Assembly: GCA_035540935.1 (NCBI GenBank)
Contig: DATLFS010000118.1
Span: 1-61,698, forward strand
DNA from: DATLFS01 sp035540935
GTDB lineage: Bacteria; Actinomycetota; CADDZG01; WHSQ01
DNA length: 61,698 bases
Direction: 5' to 3'
In this document: positions 33,376 through 41,595 of the stretch, piece by piece
Layout: each line of letters starts with the position of its first letter
Numbering within the stretch: position 1 is the first letter of the stretch
Notes under the pieces: generated by a model
Seen by the model: only the letters and a program-made list of their open reading frames with translations
Told to the model about the DNA's origin: nothing
Databases searched by the model: none
Position numbers and translations under genes: made by a program

Positions 33376-33617
33376 CTCGTACCCCCTTGTCTCCGGCACG
33401 GATCCCCGTGCACATCCGAATCGGCGGCTCGCCGGTCGTTTCGTGATGACCGGATCGAACCCCATTTGCACCGGCCCGTGAATCCGCAGAAGTACGCACC
33501 TGTTGTCCCGGTATCGCATCCTCACGGAGCGGTACGTCTTCTTACGGACGCGCGCGAAGAACACTCAAGCGAGTTACGCAGTATTGCGGAGGGACGACTC
33601 GGAACTATCGGCGCGAA
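33376..33617 (-). promoter_or_regulatory. leader and upstream region of the flp-tad operon
   Basis: No gene. The minus-strand leader has two hairpins: GCACGG/CCGTGC (33400-33415) and CCGGTC/GACCGG (about 33432-33453). I looked for cyclic-di-GMP riboswitch core sequences and saw none. No convincing -35/-10 pair stands out. Confidence 0.35.
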
Positions 33618-34916
33618 CTACGCGCGCGTGGCGAAGACGTGCCTTGCGGCATCGACGAAGCGCTCGATGTGATCGGGGGTATGCGCGCTCGATAGGAACA
33701 GCGCCTCGAAACGGCTGGGCGGCAGATAGACACCGTGCTCCAGCATCCCGCGGAAGAAACGCGCGTAAGCATCGGCGTCCGTGGCGCGCGCGGCGTCATA
33801 GTCGAAGACTTCATCGTCGACGAAGAAGAAACCGGCGAGGCCGCCGATCGCCGCCGCTACCATCGGCACCTCGGCGCGATCCGCCGCATCGACCAGGCCG
33901 CGCACGAGGTCCCGCGCCCGGTTCTGAAGCTGCTCGTAGAGCCCCGGCTCGCCCTTGATCATGGACAACGTGGCGATGCCCGCGGCCATCGCCAGCGGGT
34001 TCCCCGACAGCGTCCCGGCCTGGTAGACGGGTCCTACAGGCGCGAGCTGATCGAGCGTCTCGGCGCGCCCGGCGAGCGCGGCGGCGGGAAGACCTCCCCC
34101 GATGACCTTGCCGAGCAGGACGACGTCGGCCGCGACCCCGAATCGCTCCTGGGCACCGCCCGGACCCAGCCTGAAGCCGGTGATGACCTCGTCGAAGACC
34201 AGCAGCGCTCCGACCTCATCGGCGATCCGCCGCAGCTCCTCGAGGTAACCATCGCGCGGGAGAACGAGGCCCATGTTGGCCGCGACCGGTTCGACGAGGA
34301 TCGCCGCCACATCGGCGGCATGAGGTTCCAGAGCGGCGCGCAGGGCGGCGATGTCGTTGTAGCGGACGACCAGGGTGTCGCCGGCGGAGGCGCGCGTCAC
34401 CCCGGGCGTGCCCGGGATCCCGAGCGTCGCCACCCCCGAGCCGGCCTCGGCAAGGAGCGAGTCGCTGTGGCCGTGATAGCACCCGGCGAACTTCACGACC
34501 TTGTCGCGGCCGGTGATCCCGCGGGCGAGCCGGACCGCGGTCATCGCGGCCTCGGTGCCGGACGAGACGAATCTCACCTTCTCGACGTTCGGCACGAGGT
34601 CGACGACCAGTCGCCCTAGCTCCACCTCGAGCTCGTTTGGGGTCCCGAACGACGTCCCGCGACCGGCTGCGTCTACGACCGCCTCGACTATCCGCGGATG
34701 CGCGTGACCGAAGAGCAGGGCGCCCCAAGACTGAACGAAGTCGACGTAGCGGTTGCCGTCGACATCTTCGATCTCCGCGCCCTCGGCGCGCCGGACGAAG
34801 AAGGGATCACCACCGACCGCGCCGAAGGCCCGCACCGGCGAGTTGACCCCGCCGACGAGGATCCGCTGCGCCTCGGCGAAGAGGCGATCCGACTGCGCGC
34901 GCGTCACGCGAGCCAC
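33618..34916 (-). CDS. hemL: glutamate-1-semialdehyde 2,1-aminomutase
   Basis: PLP enzyme, 432 aa, that makes 5-aminolevulinate from glutamate-1-semialdehyde, the second step of the C5 route. PLP-Lys is Lys270 (LLGKVIGGGLP); NSPVRAF, SSGTEAAM, CYHGHSD and FDEVITGFR are family motifs. The GTG start lies 13 bp inside hemB. It is last in the rex-hemACDBL operon. Confidence 0.96.
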   Translation of the reverse strand: MARVTRAQSDRLFAEAQRILVGGVNSPVRAFGAVGGDPFFVRRAEGAEIEDVDGNRYVDFVQSWGALLFGHAHPRIVEAVVDAAGRGTSFGTPNELEVELGRLVVDLVPNVEKVRFVSSGTEAAMTAVRLARGITGRDKVVKFAGCYHGHSDSLLAEAGSGVATLGIPGTPGVTRASAGDTLVVRYNDIAALRAALEPHAADVAAILVEPVAANMGLVLPRDGYLEELRRIADEVGALLVFDEVITGFRLGPGGAQERFGVAADVVLLGKVIGGGLPAAALAGRAETLDQLAPVGPVYQAGTLSGNPLAMAAGIATLSMIKGEPGLYEQLQNRARDLVRGLVDAADRAEVPMVAAAIGGLAGFFFVDDEVFDYDAARATDADAYARFFRGMLEHGVYLPPSRFEALFLSSAHTPDHIERFVDAARHVFATRA

Positions 34917-35881
34917 TCGGACGCAGCTTTGGCGTGATAGGTGACGATGAGGTCGGCGCCGGCGCGCTTGATCGACGTCAGCGCCTCGATAACCGCGGCG
35001 CGCTCGTCGATCCAGCCGCGCTCGGCCGCCGCCAGCAACATGGAGTATTCGCCGGAGACGTTGTAGGCCGCGGTGGGCAGACCGAGCTCGGTCTTCACCC
35101 GGTGAACGACGTCGAGGTACGGGAGCGCCGGTTTGACCATCAGAACATCGGCGCCCTCGTCGACGTCGAGGCGGGCGTCCCGGAGCGCCTCCGCCGCGTT
35201 GGCCGGATCCATCTGGTGCGTCCGTCTGTCACCGAATCTGGGCGCGCCCTCCGCGGCATCGCGGAACGGCCCGTAGAAGCTGGATGCGTACTTCACCGCA
35301 TACGAGAGGATCGGGATCTCGGCGTAGCCCGCTTCGTCGAGGGCGGCGCGGATCGCGCGCACCTGGCCGTCCATCATGCCCGACGGCGCGACGAGGTCGG
35401 CCCCGGCGGCCGCCTGCGACACCGCGATCCGCGCGTAGACATCGAGCGTCGCGTCGTTGTCGACCTCCTCACCGCGGAGCAACCCACAGTGGCCGTGGTC
35501 GGTGTACTCGCACAGGCACAGATCGCTCAAGAGGACGACCTCGTCGCCGAGCTCCTCCCTCAAGGCCTCGAGCGCGCGCTGCACGATGCCGTTCTCGGCG
35601 GCGGCCCCGGATCCGGCCGCGTCCTTGGCGGCGGGGATGCCGAAGAGGAGCAGGCCGGCGACGCCGCGCTCGGCCAGCTCGCGCGCCTCCTTGCGGAGGC
35701 TCTCGAGCGTGTGCTGGGAATGTCGCGGCATCGACGCGATCGGCGCCGGCTCGGACATGCCCTCCTTCACGAACAAGGGCGCGATCAGGTCCGAAGCGCG
35801 GACATCGGTCTCGGCAAAGGCCCGGCGCAGGGCCGGCGTTCGCCGCAGTCGGCGCAGACGAAGTGAGGGGAACTGGCTCAT
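34904..35881 (-). CDS. hemB: porphobilinogen synthase
   Basis: A 325-aa enzyme that condenses two 5-aminolevulinates to porphobilinogen. The Schiff-base lysines are Lys197 (SYAVKYASSFYG) and Lys250 (MVKPALPYLD). The zinc-site cysteines Cys122, Cys124 and Cys132 (LCLCEYTDHGHCG) mark the zinc-dependent type. The ATG at 35881 overlaps the hemD stop (ATGA). Confidence 0.96.
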   Translation of the reverse strand: MSQFPSLRLRRLRRTPALRRAFAETDVRASDLIAPLFVKEGMSEPAPIASMPRHSQHTLESLRKEARELAERGVAGLLLFGIPAAKDAAGSGAAAENGIVQRALEALREELGDEVVLLSDLCLCEYTDHGHCGLLRGEEVDNDATLDVYARIAVSQAAAGADLVAPSGMMDGQVRAIRAALDEAGYAEIPILSYAVKYASSFYGPFRDAAEGAPRFGDRRTHQMDPANAAEALRDARLDVDEGADVLMVKPALPYLDVVHRVKTELGLPTAAYNVSGEYSMLLAAAERGWIDERAAVIEALTSIKRAGADLIVTYHAKAASEWLA

Positions 35882-36639
35882 GGGCTCCATGTTCGCATCT
35901 CCGTGCGCCCCGTCCCGGCCGCCTCGACGACCGCCTCCACCAGCCCCTTCAGCGTGTGCGGTCGCGCGACGGCCGCCACGGAGTAACCCTCGTCTTTCGC
36001 CGCCGCCGCGGTCGACGGCCCTATGCAAACGACCGCCGCACCGGCGGGAAGGCGGTCGGGAGGAGCGACACGGGCGAACGGCTCGACGGCCGATGGGCTC
36101 GTGAACGTCACCACGTCGAAGAGGCCGGGGTCGTCCACGTCGCGCGGAAGGTTGCGGTAGGCAGCGACCTCGTGCACCGCCCACCCCGCCCGCTCGAGCG
36201 CGTCGATCGCGGCGCGTGGGCCCGCTTCGACCCGCGGGAAGAGCACCCGTCCGCGCCCCGGCCCCAGCGCGTCCGCGAGGTCCACGGCGGTGAAGCGCTC
36301 CGGCAACACGTCGACGGCCACGCCGTGCGCCTGCAGCCGGGCCGCGGTCGCCTCCCCCACCGCGCCGGTCTTGATCCCGCCGAGGTCGATCCCGAGGTGC
36401 GCCGCACGCGCGACGACGGCATCGACGGCCGCGGTGCTGGCGAAGAGGACCCGAGCGAAGCCGGCGAGATCACGCAGCGCACGGTCGAGCGGATCCCACG
36501 ACTCCGGCGGCGCGACCTCGACCGTCCGTCGCGTTATCACCTCTGCGCCCAGCGCCTCGAGCGCGGCGGCGAGATCGTCGCCTTTGCTCTCGGGGCGCGT
36601 CACCACCACGCGACGACCCGCGAGCGGCCTCTCGTTCAC
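35878..36639 (-). CDS. hemD: uroporphyrinogen-III synthase
   Basis: A 253-aa protein with two-lobed HemD architecture: RRVVVTRP at the start, GIKTGAVGEATAARL at the hinge, FDVVTFTSPSAVEPF and AAVVCIGPSTAAAAKDEGY. It closes and inverts ring D of hydroxymethylbilane. GTG start overlapping the hemC stop (GTGA). Confidence 0.92.
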   Translation of the reverse strand: MNERPLAGRRVVVTRPESKGDDLAAALEALGAEVITRRTVEVAPPESWDPLDRALRDLAGFARVLFASTAAVDAVVARAAHLGIDLGGIKTGAVGEATAARLQAHGVAVDVLPERFTAVDLADALGPGRGRVLFPRVEAGPRAAIDALERAGWAVHEVAAYRNLPRDVDDPGLFDVVTFTSPSAVEPFARVAPPDRLPAGAAVVCIGPSTAAAAKDEGYSVAAVARPHTLKGLVEAVVEAAGTGRTEMRTWSP

Positions 36640-37583
36640 GGCGCGTCGCCGGCGCGGACGTCCTCGAGGATCTCCTCACCGCCGCCGGCGAGGATCGCCT
36701 CCGCAAGGTCGCGGCCCATCTCGGCCGCCGCGCCGAGCGGCCCCGAGATGCGATCGCGGATCGAGTAGGTGCCGTCGGTCCGCCCGAGGAAGCCGGTGAC
36801 GAGCAAGCGGCCGTCCCCGGCCTCGGCGCGGCAACCGACCGGGATGGAGCAACCACCCTCTATCCGCCGGCCGAATGCACGTTCGCACTCGACCTCCGCG
36901 CGCGCCGCGGGATCGTCGAAGGAGCCGACCAGATCCGCCACATCGGCGCGGTCCCGGCGCGCCTCGATCGCGAGCGCGCCCTGCGCCGGGGCCGGCACCC
37001 ACCACGAAGGATCCAGAGTGGCCGGTCTCACCTCCTCAGTGAGGCCCAAGCGGGCGATGCCCGCGGCGGCGAGGATCGCGGCATCGACCTCGCCGTCGGC
37101 GACCTTGCGCAGGCGCGTATCGAGGTTTCCCCGTAGCTCGACGACGCGCAGATCGGGCCGCGCCTCCAACAGGAGGGAGCGGCGGCGGAGACTAGACGTG
37201 CCGACGCTCGCCCCCTCGGGAAGGCTCCCGAGCCTGTCTTCGCCCGTCTCGCCTCGCCCTCCCACTACGACGTCGCGTGCGTCGACGCGGACCGGGACCG
37301 CCGCGAGCGTGCAGTCGGGGTGAAGCGCGTCGGTCAGGTCCTTCGCCGAATGGACCGCGAGGTCGGCCGCGCCCTCAACGACCTCGCGCTCGACCTCGCC
37401 CATGAAGATGCCCTTGCCGCCGATCTCGTGGAAGGGCCGGCGGTCCCGGTCGCCGCGCGTCCGAACCGTCTTGATCTCGACCTGGATCGCCGGATGCGCC
37501 CGGGTGATCAGATCGGCGACCGTTCGGGCCTGTGCGAGAGCGAGCTTCGAACCGCGGCTCGCGAGGACGATGCGGTCGGGCAC
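36636..37583 (-). CDS. hemC: porphobilinogen deaminase
   Basis: A 315-aa enzyme that assembles hydroxymethylbilane. The catalytic Asp is in HSAKDL (Asp82), the substrate-binding region is GTSSLRRRS, and the dipyrromethane cofactor is carried by Cys245 (EGGCSIPVG). GTG start at 37583, 10 nt after the hemA stop. Confidence 0.95.
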   Translation of the reverse strand: MPDRIVLASRGSKLALAQARTVADLITRAHPAIQVEIKTVRTRGDRDRRPFHEIGGKGIFMGEVEREVVEGAADLAVHSAKDLTDALHPDCTLAAVPVRVDARDVVVGGRGETGEDRLGSLPEGASVGTSSLRRRSLLLEARPDLRVVELRGNLDTRLRKVADGEVDAAILAAAGIARLGLTEEVRPATLDPSWWVPAPAQGALAIEARRDRADVADLVGSFDDPAARAEVECERAFGRRIEGGCSIPVGCRAEAGDGRLLVTGFLGRTDGTYSIRDRISGPLGAAAEMGRDLAEAILAGGGEEILEDVRAGDAP

Positions 37584-37593
37584 GCGAGCGCGG

Positions 37594-38868
37594 CTACTCG
37601 TCGTCGAGCTCGAAGAGCTCACGAAGGACCGCGAGGTGCACGTGCGCGTCCTTCGAGCCTGCCAGGTCGCGCAGGTTCGCAAGCGGGGTGTGCAGGAGCT
37701 TGGCGACTACCCGGCGCGTCGCGTGGTCGATCGCATCCTGCTCTCGCTCCGATAGCCGGGCCGCGACGCGCTCCACTTCGGCGCGCCGTATCTCCTCCGC
37801 ACGCTCGACGAGTGCCGCCGCCACCGGCGCGCTCTCGGTCGAGCGCTCCCAGCGAAGGAAGTGCTCGAGCTCGATCGCGATGAGCTCCTCGACCTTCGTC
37901 ACCTCGGCAAGGCGCCCTCCGACGCCCGAATCGACGACGCCACGGAGGTCCTCGATGTCCCGCAGCAGGACGCCGTCGATGTCGGCCACCGCGGGCTCGA
38001 CATCCCGCGGCACCGCGATATCGACGATGAAGAGAGGAGTCTCTCGGACGCGGCGCGTCGCCGCGCGCTGCACGGCCTCGACGCCGATGATGGTCGCGGG
38101 AGCGGTCGTCGAGGAGATGACGATGTCGTTCGCGGTCAGCAGCTCCTCGAGGTCGTCGAACCCCGCGGCGTGCGCACCGAACTCCTCGGCCAGCAGCCGG
38201 GCGCGCTCCTCGCCGCGGTTGACGACCGTGACGCGCTCGACCCCCGCGCCTCGCAACGCCCGCGCCGCGAGGCGGCCCATCTTCCCCGCCCCGACCACGA
38301 CCACGCCGCGTCCCGCGAGGCTCCCGCCGAACGCGCGGCGTGTCAGCTCGACCGCGGCAGACGAGATGCTGACGGGGTTCCGTCCGATGCCGGTTTCGCT
38401 CCGCGCTCTCTTCCCGACGCGGAGAGCGCGCCGGAAGGCGGCGCCGATCGTGCGCCCCGCCATACCCTCAGCGACCGCCGCGTGATAGGCGCGCCGTACC
38501 TGGCCGATGATCTCGCTCTCGCCGACGACCAGCGAGTCGATACCGGACGCGACGCGGAAGAGGTGACCGACCGCGGCATCGTCGTGATACGTGTAGAGGT
38601 GGTCTACGAAATCTTCCGGCGCGACGTGGCAGAACTCGGCGAGGAAGTTGCGCAGGTCCTGAGCACCGCCGTGGAACTTCGTTACGGCCGCGTAGACCTC
38701 GATGCGGTTGCAGGTGGAGAGAAGCACCGCCTCGAGCACGTGCTCGTACGTCGCCAGTTGATGAAGGGCCTTGGGCAGACGCTCTTCGCCGATCGCCAAC
38801 CGCTCGAGCAGCGCCACGGGCGCGGTCTTGTGGTTGATGCCGGCGACGACGATCGACGACGGTGCCAC
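37594..38868 (-). CDS. hemA: glutamyl-tRNA reductase
   Basis: A 424-aa NADPH-dependent enzyme and committed step of tetrapyrrole synthesis. The catalytic Cys53 is in LLSTCNRIEVYA. Other motifs are VVGESEIIGQVR, the Rossmann motif VVGAGKMG and the C-terminal dimerisation helix. The GTG at 38868 is 2 nt after the rex stop, with GGAGG upstream, so Rex and HemA are co-expressed. Confidence 0.95.
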   Translation of the reverse strand: MAPSSIVVAGINHKTAPVALLERLAIGEERLPKALHQLATYEHVLEAVLLSTCNRIEVYAAVTKFHGGAQDLRNFLAEFCHVAPEDFVDHLYTYHDDAAVGHLFRVASGIDSLVVGESEIIGQVRRAYHAAVAEGMAGRTIGAAFRRALRVGKRARSETGIGRNPVSISSAAVELTRRAFGGSLAGRGVVVVGAGKMGRLAARALRGAGVERVTVVNRGEERARLLAEEFGAHAAGFDDLEELLTANDIVISSTTAPATIIGVEAVQRAATRRVRETPLFIVDIAVPRDVEPAVADIDGVLLRDIEDLRGVVDSGVGGRLAEVTKVEELIAIELEHFLRWERSTESAPVAAALVERAEEIRRAEVERVAARLSEREQDAIDHATRRVVAKLLHTPLANLRDLAGSKDAHVHLAVLRELFELDDE

Positions 38869-38870
38869 CC

Positions 38871-39548
38871 TCAGCGACCTCCGGAGAGACGGCGATTCGC
38901 CTCGCGCGCGGTGGCGATCGCCTGCATGCGCTGCATGTGGAACGACAGGATCTGCAGCTCGATCGAGAGGTCTACCTTGCGCACCTGGACATCGGGCGGC
39001 ACGTTCACGACCGCGGGGGCGAAGTTGAGGATCGACTTGACGCCGGCGTCGACGAGTCGCTCGGCCACTTCCTGTGCCGCGGCCGGAGGCGTCGTGATGA
39101 TGCCGATCGTGATGCCCTCGTCGATCACGCATTCCTTCAGGTCGTCGAGATGCCTCACGATGAGCCCGCCGACGGTGTCTCCGATGACCCCTTCGTCCAC
39201 GTCGAAAAGCGCCGCTATCCGGAAGCCGCGCTCGGAGAAGCCCTTATAGGAGGCGAGCGCGCGGCCGAGGTTCCCTGCGCCGATCAGGGCCGCCGGCCAG
39301 TCTTGCGTCAGCCCCAGCTCGCGGGTGATCTGGTAGAGGAGGTACTCGACGTCGTATCCGACGCCGCGCGTCCCGTACGACCCAAGGTAGGACAGGTCCT
39401 TGCGCACCTTTGCCGCGTTCACGCCGGCCATCCGCGCGAGGTCCTCGCTGGAGACGTTCGAATCCCCCTGCTCGGCGAGATCGAGCAACGCCCGCAGGTA
39501 GATGGGCAGCCGGGCGACGGTTGCTTCGGGGATCGGGCGGTGTGGCAT
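38871..39548 (-). CDS. rex: redox-sensing transcriptional repressor Rex
   Basis: A 225-aa protein with an N-terminal winged helix (RPIPEATVARLPIYLRAL, VNAAKVRKDLSYLGSYGTRGVGY) and a Rossmann domain (LIGAGNLGRAL) that senses NADH/NAD+. Rex represses respiratory and heme genes when NADH is low. I chose ATG 39548, since a TAGGAT box lies 7 nt upstream and the near-perfect Rex operator sits just before it; ATG 39557 overlaps that box. Confidence 0.95.
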   Translation of the reverse strand: MPHRPIPEATVARLPIYLRALLDLAEQGDSNVSSEDLARMAGVNAAKVRKDLSYLGSYGTRGVGYDVEYLLYQITRELGLTQDWPAALIGAGNLGRALASYKGFSERGFRIAALFDVDEGVIGDTVGGLIVRHLDDLKECVIDEGITIGIITTPPAAAQEVAERLVDAGVKSILNFAPAVVNVPPDVQVRKVDLSIELQILSFHMQRMQAIATAREANRRLSGGR

Positions 39549-39555
39549 CCGGTTC

Positions 39556-39561
39556 ATCCTA
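39556..39561 (-). promoter_or_regulatory. putative -10 box (TAGGAT) of rex-hem operon
   Basis: TAGGAT on the minus strand, 7 nt before ATG 39548. A TTGTGA in the Rex operator could serve as -35 (19-nt spacer). A second possible promoter upstream is TTGTTG-N18-TAAAAG (39611-39640, minus strand). Confidence 0.4.
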
Positions 39562-39568
39562 ACCTCGC

Positions 39569-39586
39569 TTGTGAATCGCGTCACAA
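39569..39586. promoter_or_regulatory. Rex operator
   Basis: TTGTGAATCGCGTCACAA matches the Rex consensus TTGTGAA-N4-TTCACAA with one mismatch. It sits over the rex-hem promoter region, so Rex probably represses its own operon. Confidence 0.82.
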
Positions 39587-39669
39587 ACGTCGCGCCGCCT
39601 CTGACCTGCGCTTTTAGCGCGCTGTGCCGGGCCCCAACAAACGCCTTGAGAATTTGTGCCCACCCTCCG

Positions 39670-40413
39670 TCAGATGTCGCTCCAGAAGTCGACGCCGAGG
39701 CGCGCCATCGCCTCGTTCATCCAGATCGAGACGTTGAACATCTGCCCGGTCACGAACAGCACTCCGACGATGACGAGGAGGGCGCCGCTGGCGAGGTTGA
39801 CCACCCGAGTGTGCCGGCGAAGCCAGCCGACGGCGGCCGTGAACCGGGAGACGCCTAAACCGGCGATCACGAAAGGCAACCCCAATCCCAACGAATAGAC
39901 GGCCAGCAGGAGCGCCCCCTCACCGACACCGCCGGTCGCGCCGCCGCGTCCCGCGGCCATCGCGAGGACGGCGCCCATCGTCGCCCCGATGCACGGGGTC
40001 CAGCCAAAGGCGAACGCTCCGCCCAGGAGGACGCTCCCCCACACCCCGGCCTCGGGCGTCGGATGGAAGCGCGCCTCCCGATAGAAGAAGGGCACCTTCA
40101 GCACGCCCATGAACACAAGTCCGAGGACGATGATCACGACACCGGCGGCGCGCGCCAGCAGGTCGTGGTTCTGGCGCAGGAACGCGCCCAGCAGCGTGGC
40201 CGTCGCGCCCAGCGGGACGAAGACGAGCGTGAACCCGGCGACGAACGCCAAGGCGGCGAGACCGGTTCGAAGAGACCGGCGCAGCCCGACGGACTCGGCG
40301 GCGCCCAGGCCGGACATGTAGGAGAGGTAGCCCGGCACGAGGGGGAGGACGCAGGGGGAGAGGAACGAGGCGAGCCCGGCCAGGAACGCGATCGGAACGG
40401 TCGGGTCAGCCAC
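39670..40413 (-). CDS. ccdA: cytochrome c biogenesis transmembrane protein CcdA
   Basis: A 247-aa, six-helix thiol transporter. The two membrane cysteines are in SFLSPCVLPLVPGYLSYM and FGWTPCIGATMGAVLA. It passes reducing power from cytosolic thioredoxin to extracytoplasmic thioredoxins such as the TlpA encoded just upstream. GTG start, overlapping the tlpA gene by 8 bp. Confidence 0.93.
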   Translation of the reverse strand: MADPTVPIAFLAGLASFLSPCVLPLVPGYLSYMSGLGAAESVGLRRSLRTGLAALAFVAGFTLVFVPLGATATLLGAFLRQNHDLLARAAGVVIIVLGLVFMGVLKVPFFYREARFHPTPEAGVWGSVLLGGAFAFGWTPCIGATMGAVLAMAAGRGGATGGVGEGALLLAVYSLGLGLPFVIAGLGVSRFTAAVGWLRRHTRVVNLASGALLVIVGVLFVTGQMFNVSIWMNEAMARLGVDFWSDI

Positions 40414-40942
40414 GGGCGAGCGCGTCGTCGATCAATTCGAACAACCTCTCCGTGCTCGGGATGGCCCCCGCCACGTGGTGGACGATGCGGCCGTCGGCGT
40501 CGATCACGAAGGTCTCCGGCTGCCCGGTCAGCCCGTACGCCCGGTAGACCTCGAGGCTTTCGTCCCGCACGTTCGGATAGCCGAGGTCGTGGCGCTCAAC
40601 GAAGGCACGAGCGTCGGAGATCGAGTCGCGGATGTCGACGCCCAGGAAAGCGACCCTGCCCGCGTAGCGGTCGGCCGCGGCGCGCAGCATGGGCGCCTCG
40701 TCCTCGCACGGGCCGCACCAAGAAGCCCAGAAGTTCAGCACGACCGGCTTGCCCCGCAGCTCGGAGAGTGACAGCGCTCCCTCCCCCTCGAGGCGGGTGG
40801 CCGTGAAGGCCGGCGCCGGATCACCGGGGCCCGGCGGTCCGGTCGCCCGCGCCAGCCCGAAGGCGAGCAGCCCGACGAAGGCCACCGCCGGCAGCAGGAA
40901 CAGAGCGATGCGCCCGGGGCGCGAAGACGCCGTCACCGGCAC
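40406..40942 (-). CDS. membrane-anchored thioredoxin TlpA/ResA
   Basis: About 178 aa: one N-terminal helix and a thioredoxin domain with FWASWCGPCEDEAPML (active site WCGPC). It is partner of CcdA in keeping heme-binding CxxCH thiols reduced. It differs from the other TlpA in the window (WCIPC). The start is GTG 40942 or 40936; no ATG is available. Confidence 0.87.
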   Translation of the reverse strand: MPVTASSRPGRIALFLLPAVAFVGLLAFGLARATGPPGPGDPAPAFTATRLEGEGALSLSELRGKPVVLNFWASWCGPCEDEAPMLRAAADRYAGRVAFLGVDIRDSISDARAFVERHDLGYPNVRDESLEVYRAYGLTGQPETFVIDADGRIVHHVAGAIPSTERLFELIDDALARG

Positions 40943-40966
40943 ATCTTCGCGCCCCCGCTCGGGGGC

Positions 40967-40996
40967 TTGACGTGCAGCATGCGAAGGTTGTAGAAC
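40967..40996 (+). promoter_or_regulatory. promoter of the Crp/Fnr-family gene
   Basis: TTGACG (40967-40972), 18-nt spacer, TAGAAC (40991-40996). The ATG at 41005 is 8 nt downstream with no Shine-Dalgarno sequence, giving a leaderless mRNA. The whiB promoter at 47065 has the same TTGACG-N18-TAGA layout. Confidence 0.55.
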
Positions 40997-41004
40997 GTAA
41001 TCAC

Positions 41005-41595
41005 ATGCAACCGCAAACAAACGGCACGATTCGAGCCGAGAAGACCCGACTCGTCAGGAAGCTGGAGCGGGGATCGTTCCTCCACCTCGCCGGCGACGCC
41101 GCCGGGAACTCCGTCCACCTCCTCGAGTCGGGGCTGCTCAAGCTCGTGGCCCGGGCCGAGGACGGGCGCGAGTCGATCGTCGACCTCGTGCTGCCGGGAG
41201 AGGTCGCCGACGACATCGCCGCGATCGACGGCCTCCCGCATGCGTTCGATGCGATCGCCGTGGTCGACTCCACCGTCGTCGTCCTCGATCCTGCCGTCTC
41301 CTCCGAGCTCGTCGCCGCCTCGTTGGCCGCACGGGTGCGGCGCCTCGGCTCCGCGGTCCACGAACGATCGGGCTCCGCGCGCGAGGCGCTGGCGGGGCGA
41401 CTCGCGGAACTCGCCCGCGCGGGAGCGCGCTCGGTGCCACTGGCCCAGGCGGATCTCGGTCGGCTCGCCGGCACGAGCCGCGAGACCGTCTGTCGCGAGC
41501 TGGCGCGGCTACGTCGTACGGGGGCCGTGTCCTATCGCTCGAGGTCGGTGCGCATACTGCGGCCGGAGCTGCTCGACCGCCTCCGGTGCGGCTAG
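41005..41595 (+). CDS. Crp/Fnr-family transcriptional regulator
   Basis: About 196 aa. The N-terminal cyclic-nucleotide-type beta-roll (LERGSFLHLAGDAAGNSVHLLESGLLKL) has no Cys cluster, so it is not an FNR-type oxygen sensor. The C-terminal winged helix has LAQADLGRLAGTSRETVCRELARL with the CRP-like recognition helix. The ligand is unknown. It is divergent from tlpA-ccdA. The stop overlaps the convergent acyl-CoA synthetase by 4 bp. A GTG at 40972 is an alternative start. Confidence 0.88.
   Translation: MQPQTNGTIRAEKTRLVRKLERGSFLHLAGDAAGNSVHLLESGLLKLVARAEDGRESIVDLVLPGEVADDIAAIDGLPHAFDAIAVVDSTVVVLDPAVSSELVAASLAARVRRLGSAVHERSGSAREALAGRLAELARAGARSVPLAQADLGRLAGTSRETVCRELARLRRTGAVSYRSRSVRILRPELLDRLRCG

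Noticed and set aside
33376..33617. Cyclic-di-GMP riboswitch in the flp leader
   Set aside because: Two hairpins exist but none of the conserved core sequences is present.
40987..41004. FNR/CRP-like palindrome in the crp promoter (TTGTAGAACGTAATCACA)
   Set aside because: Half-sites have the wrong spacing and only partial matches.
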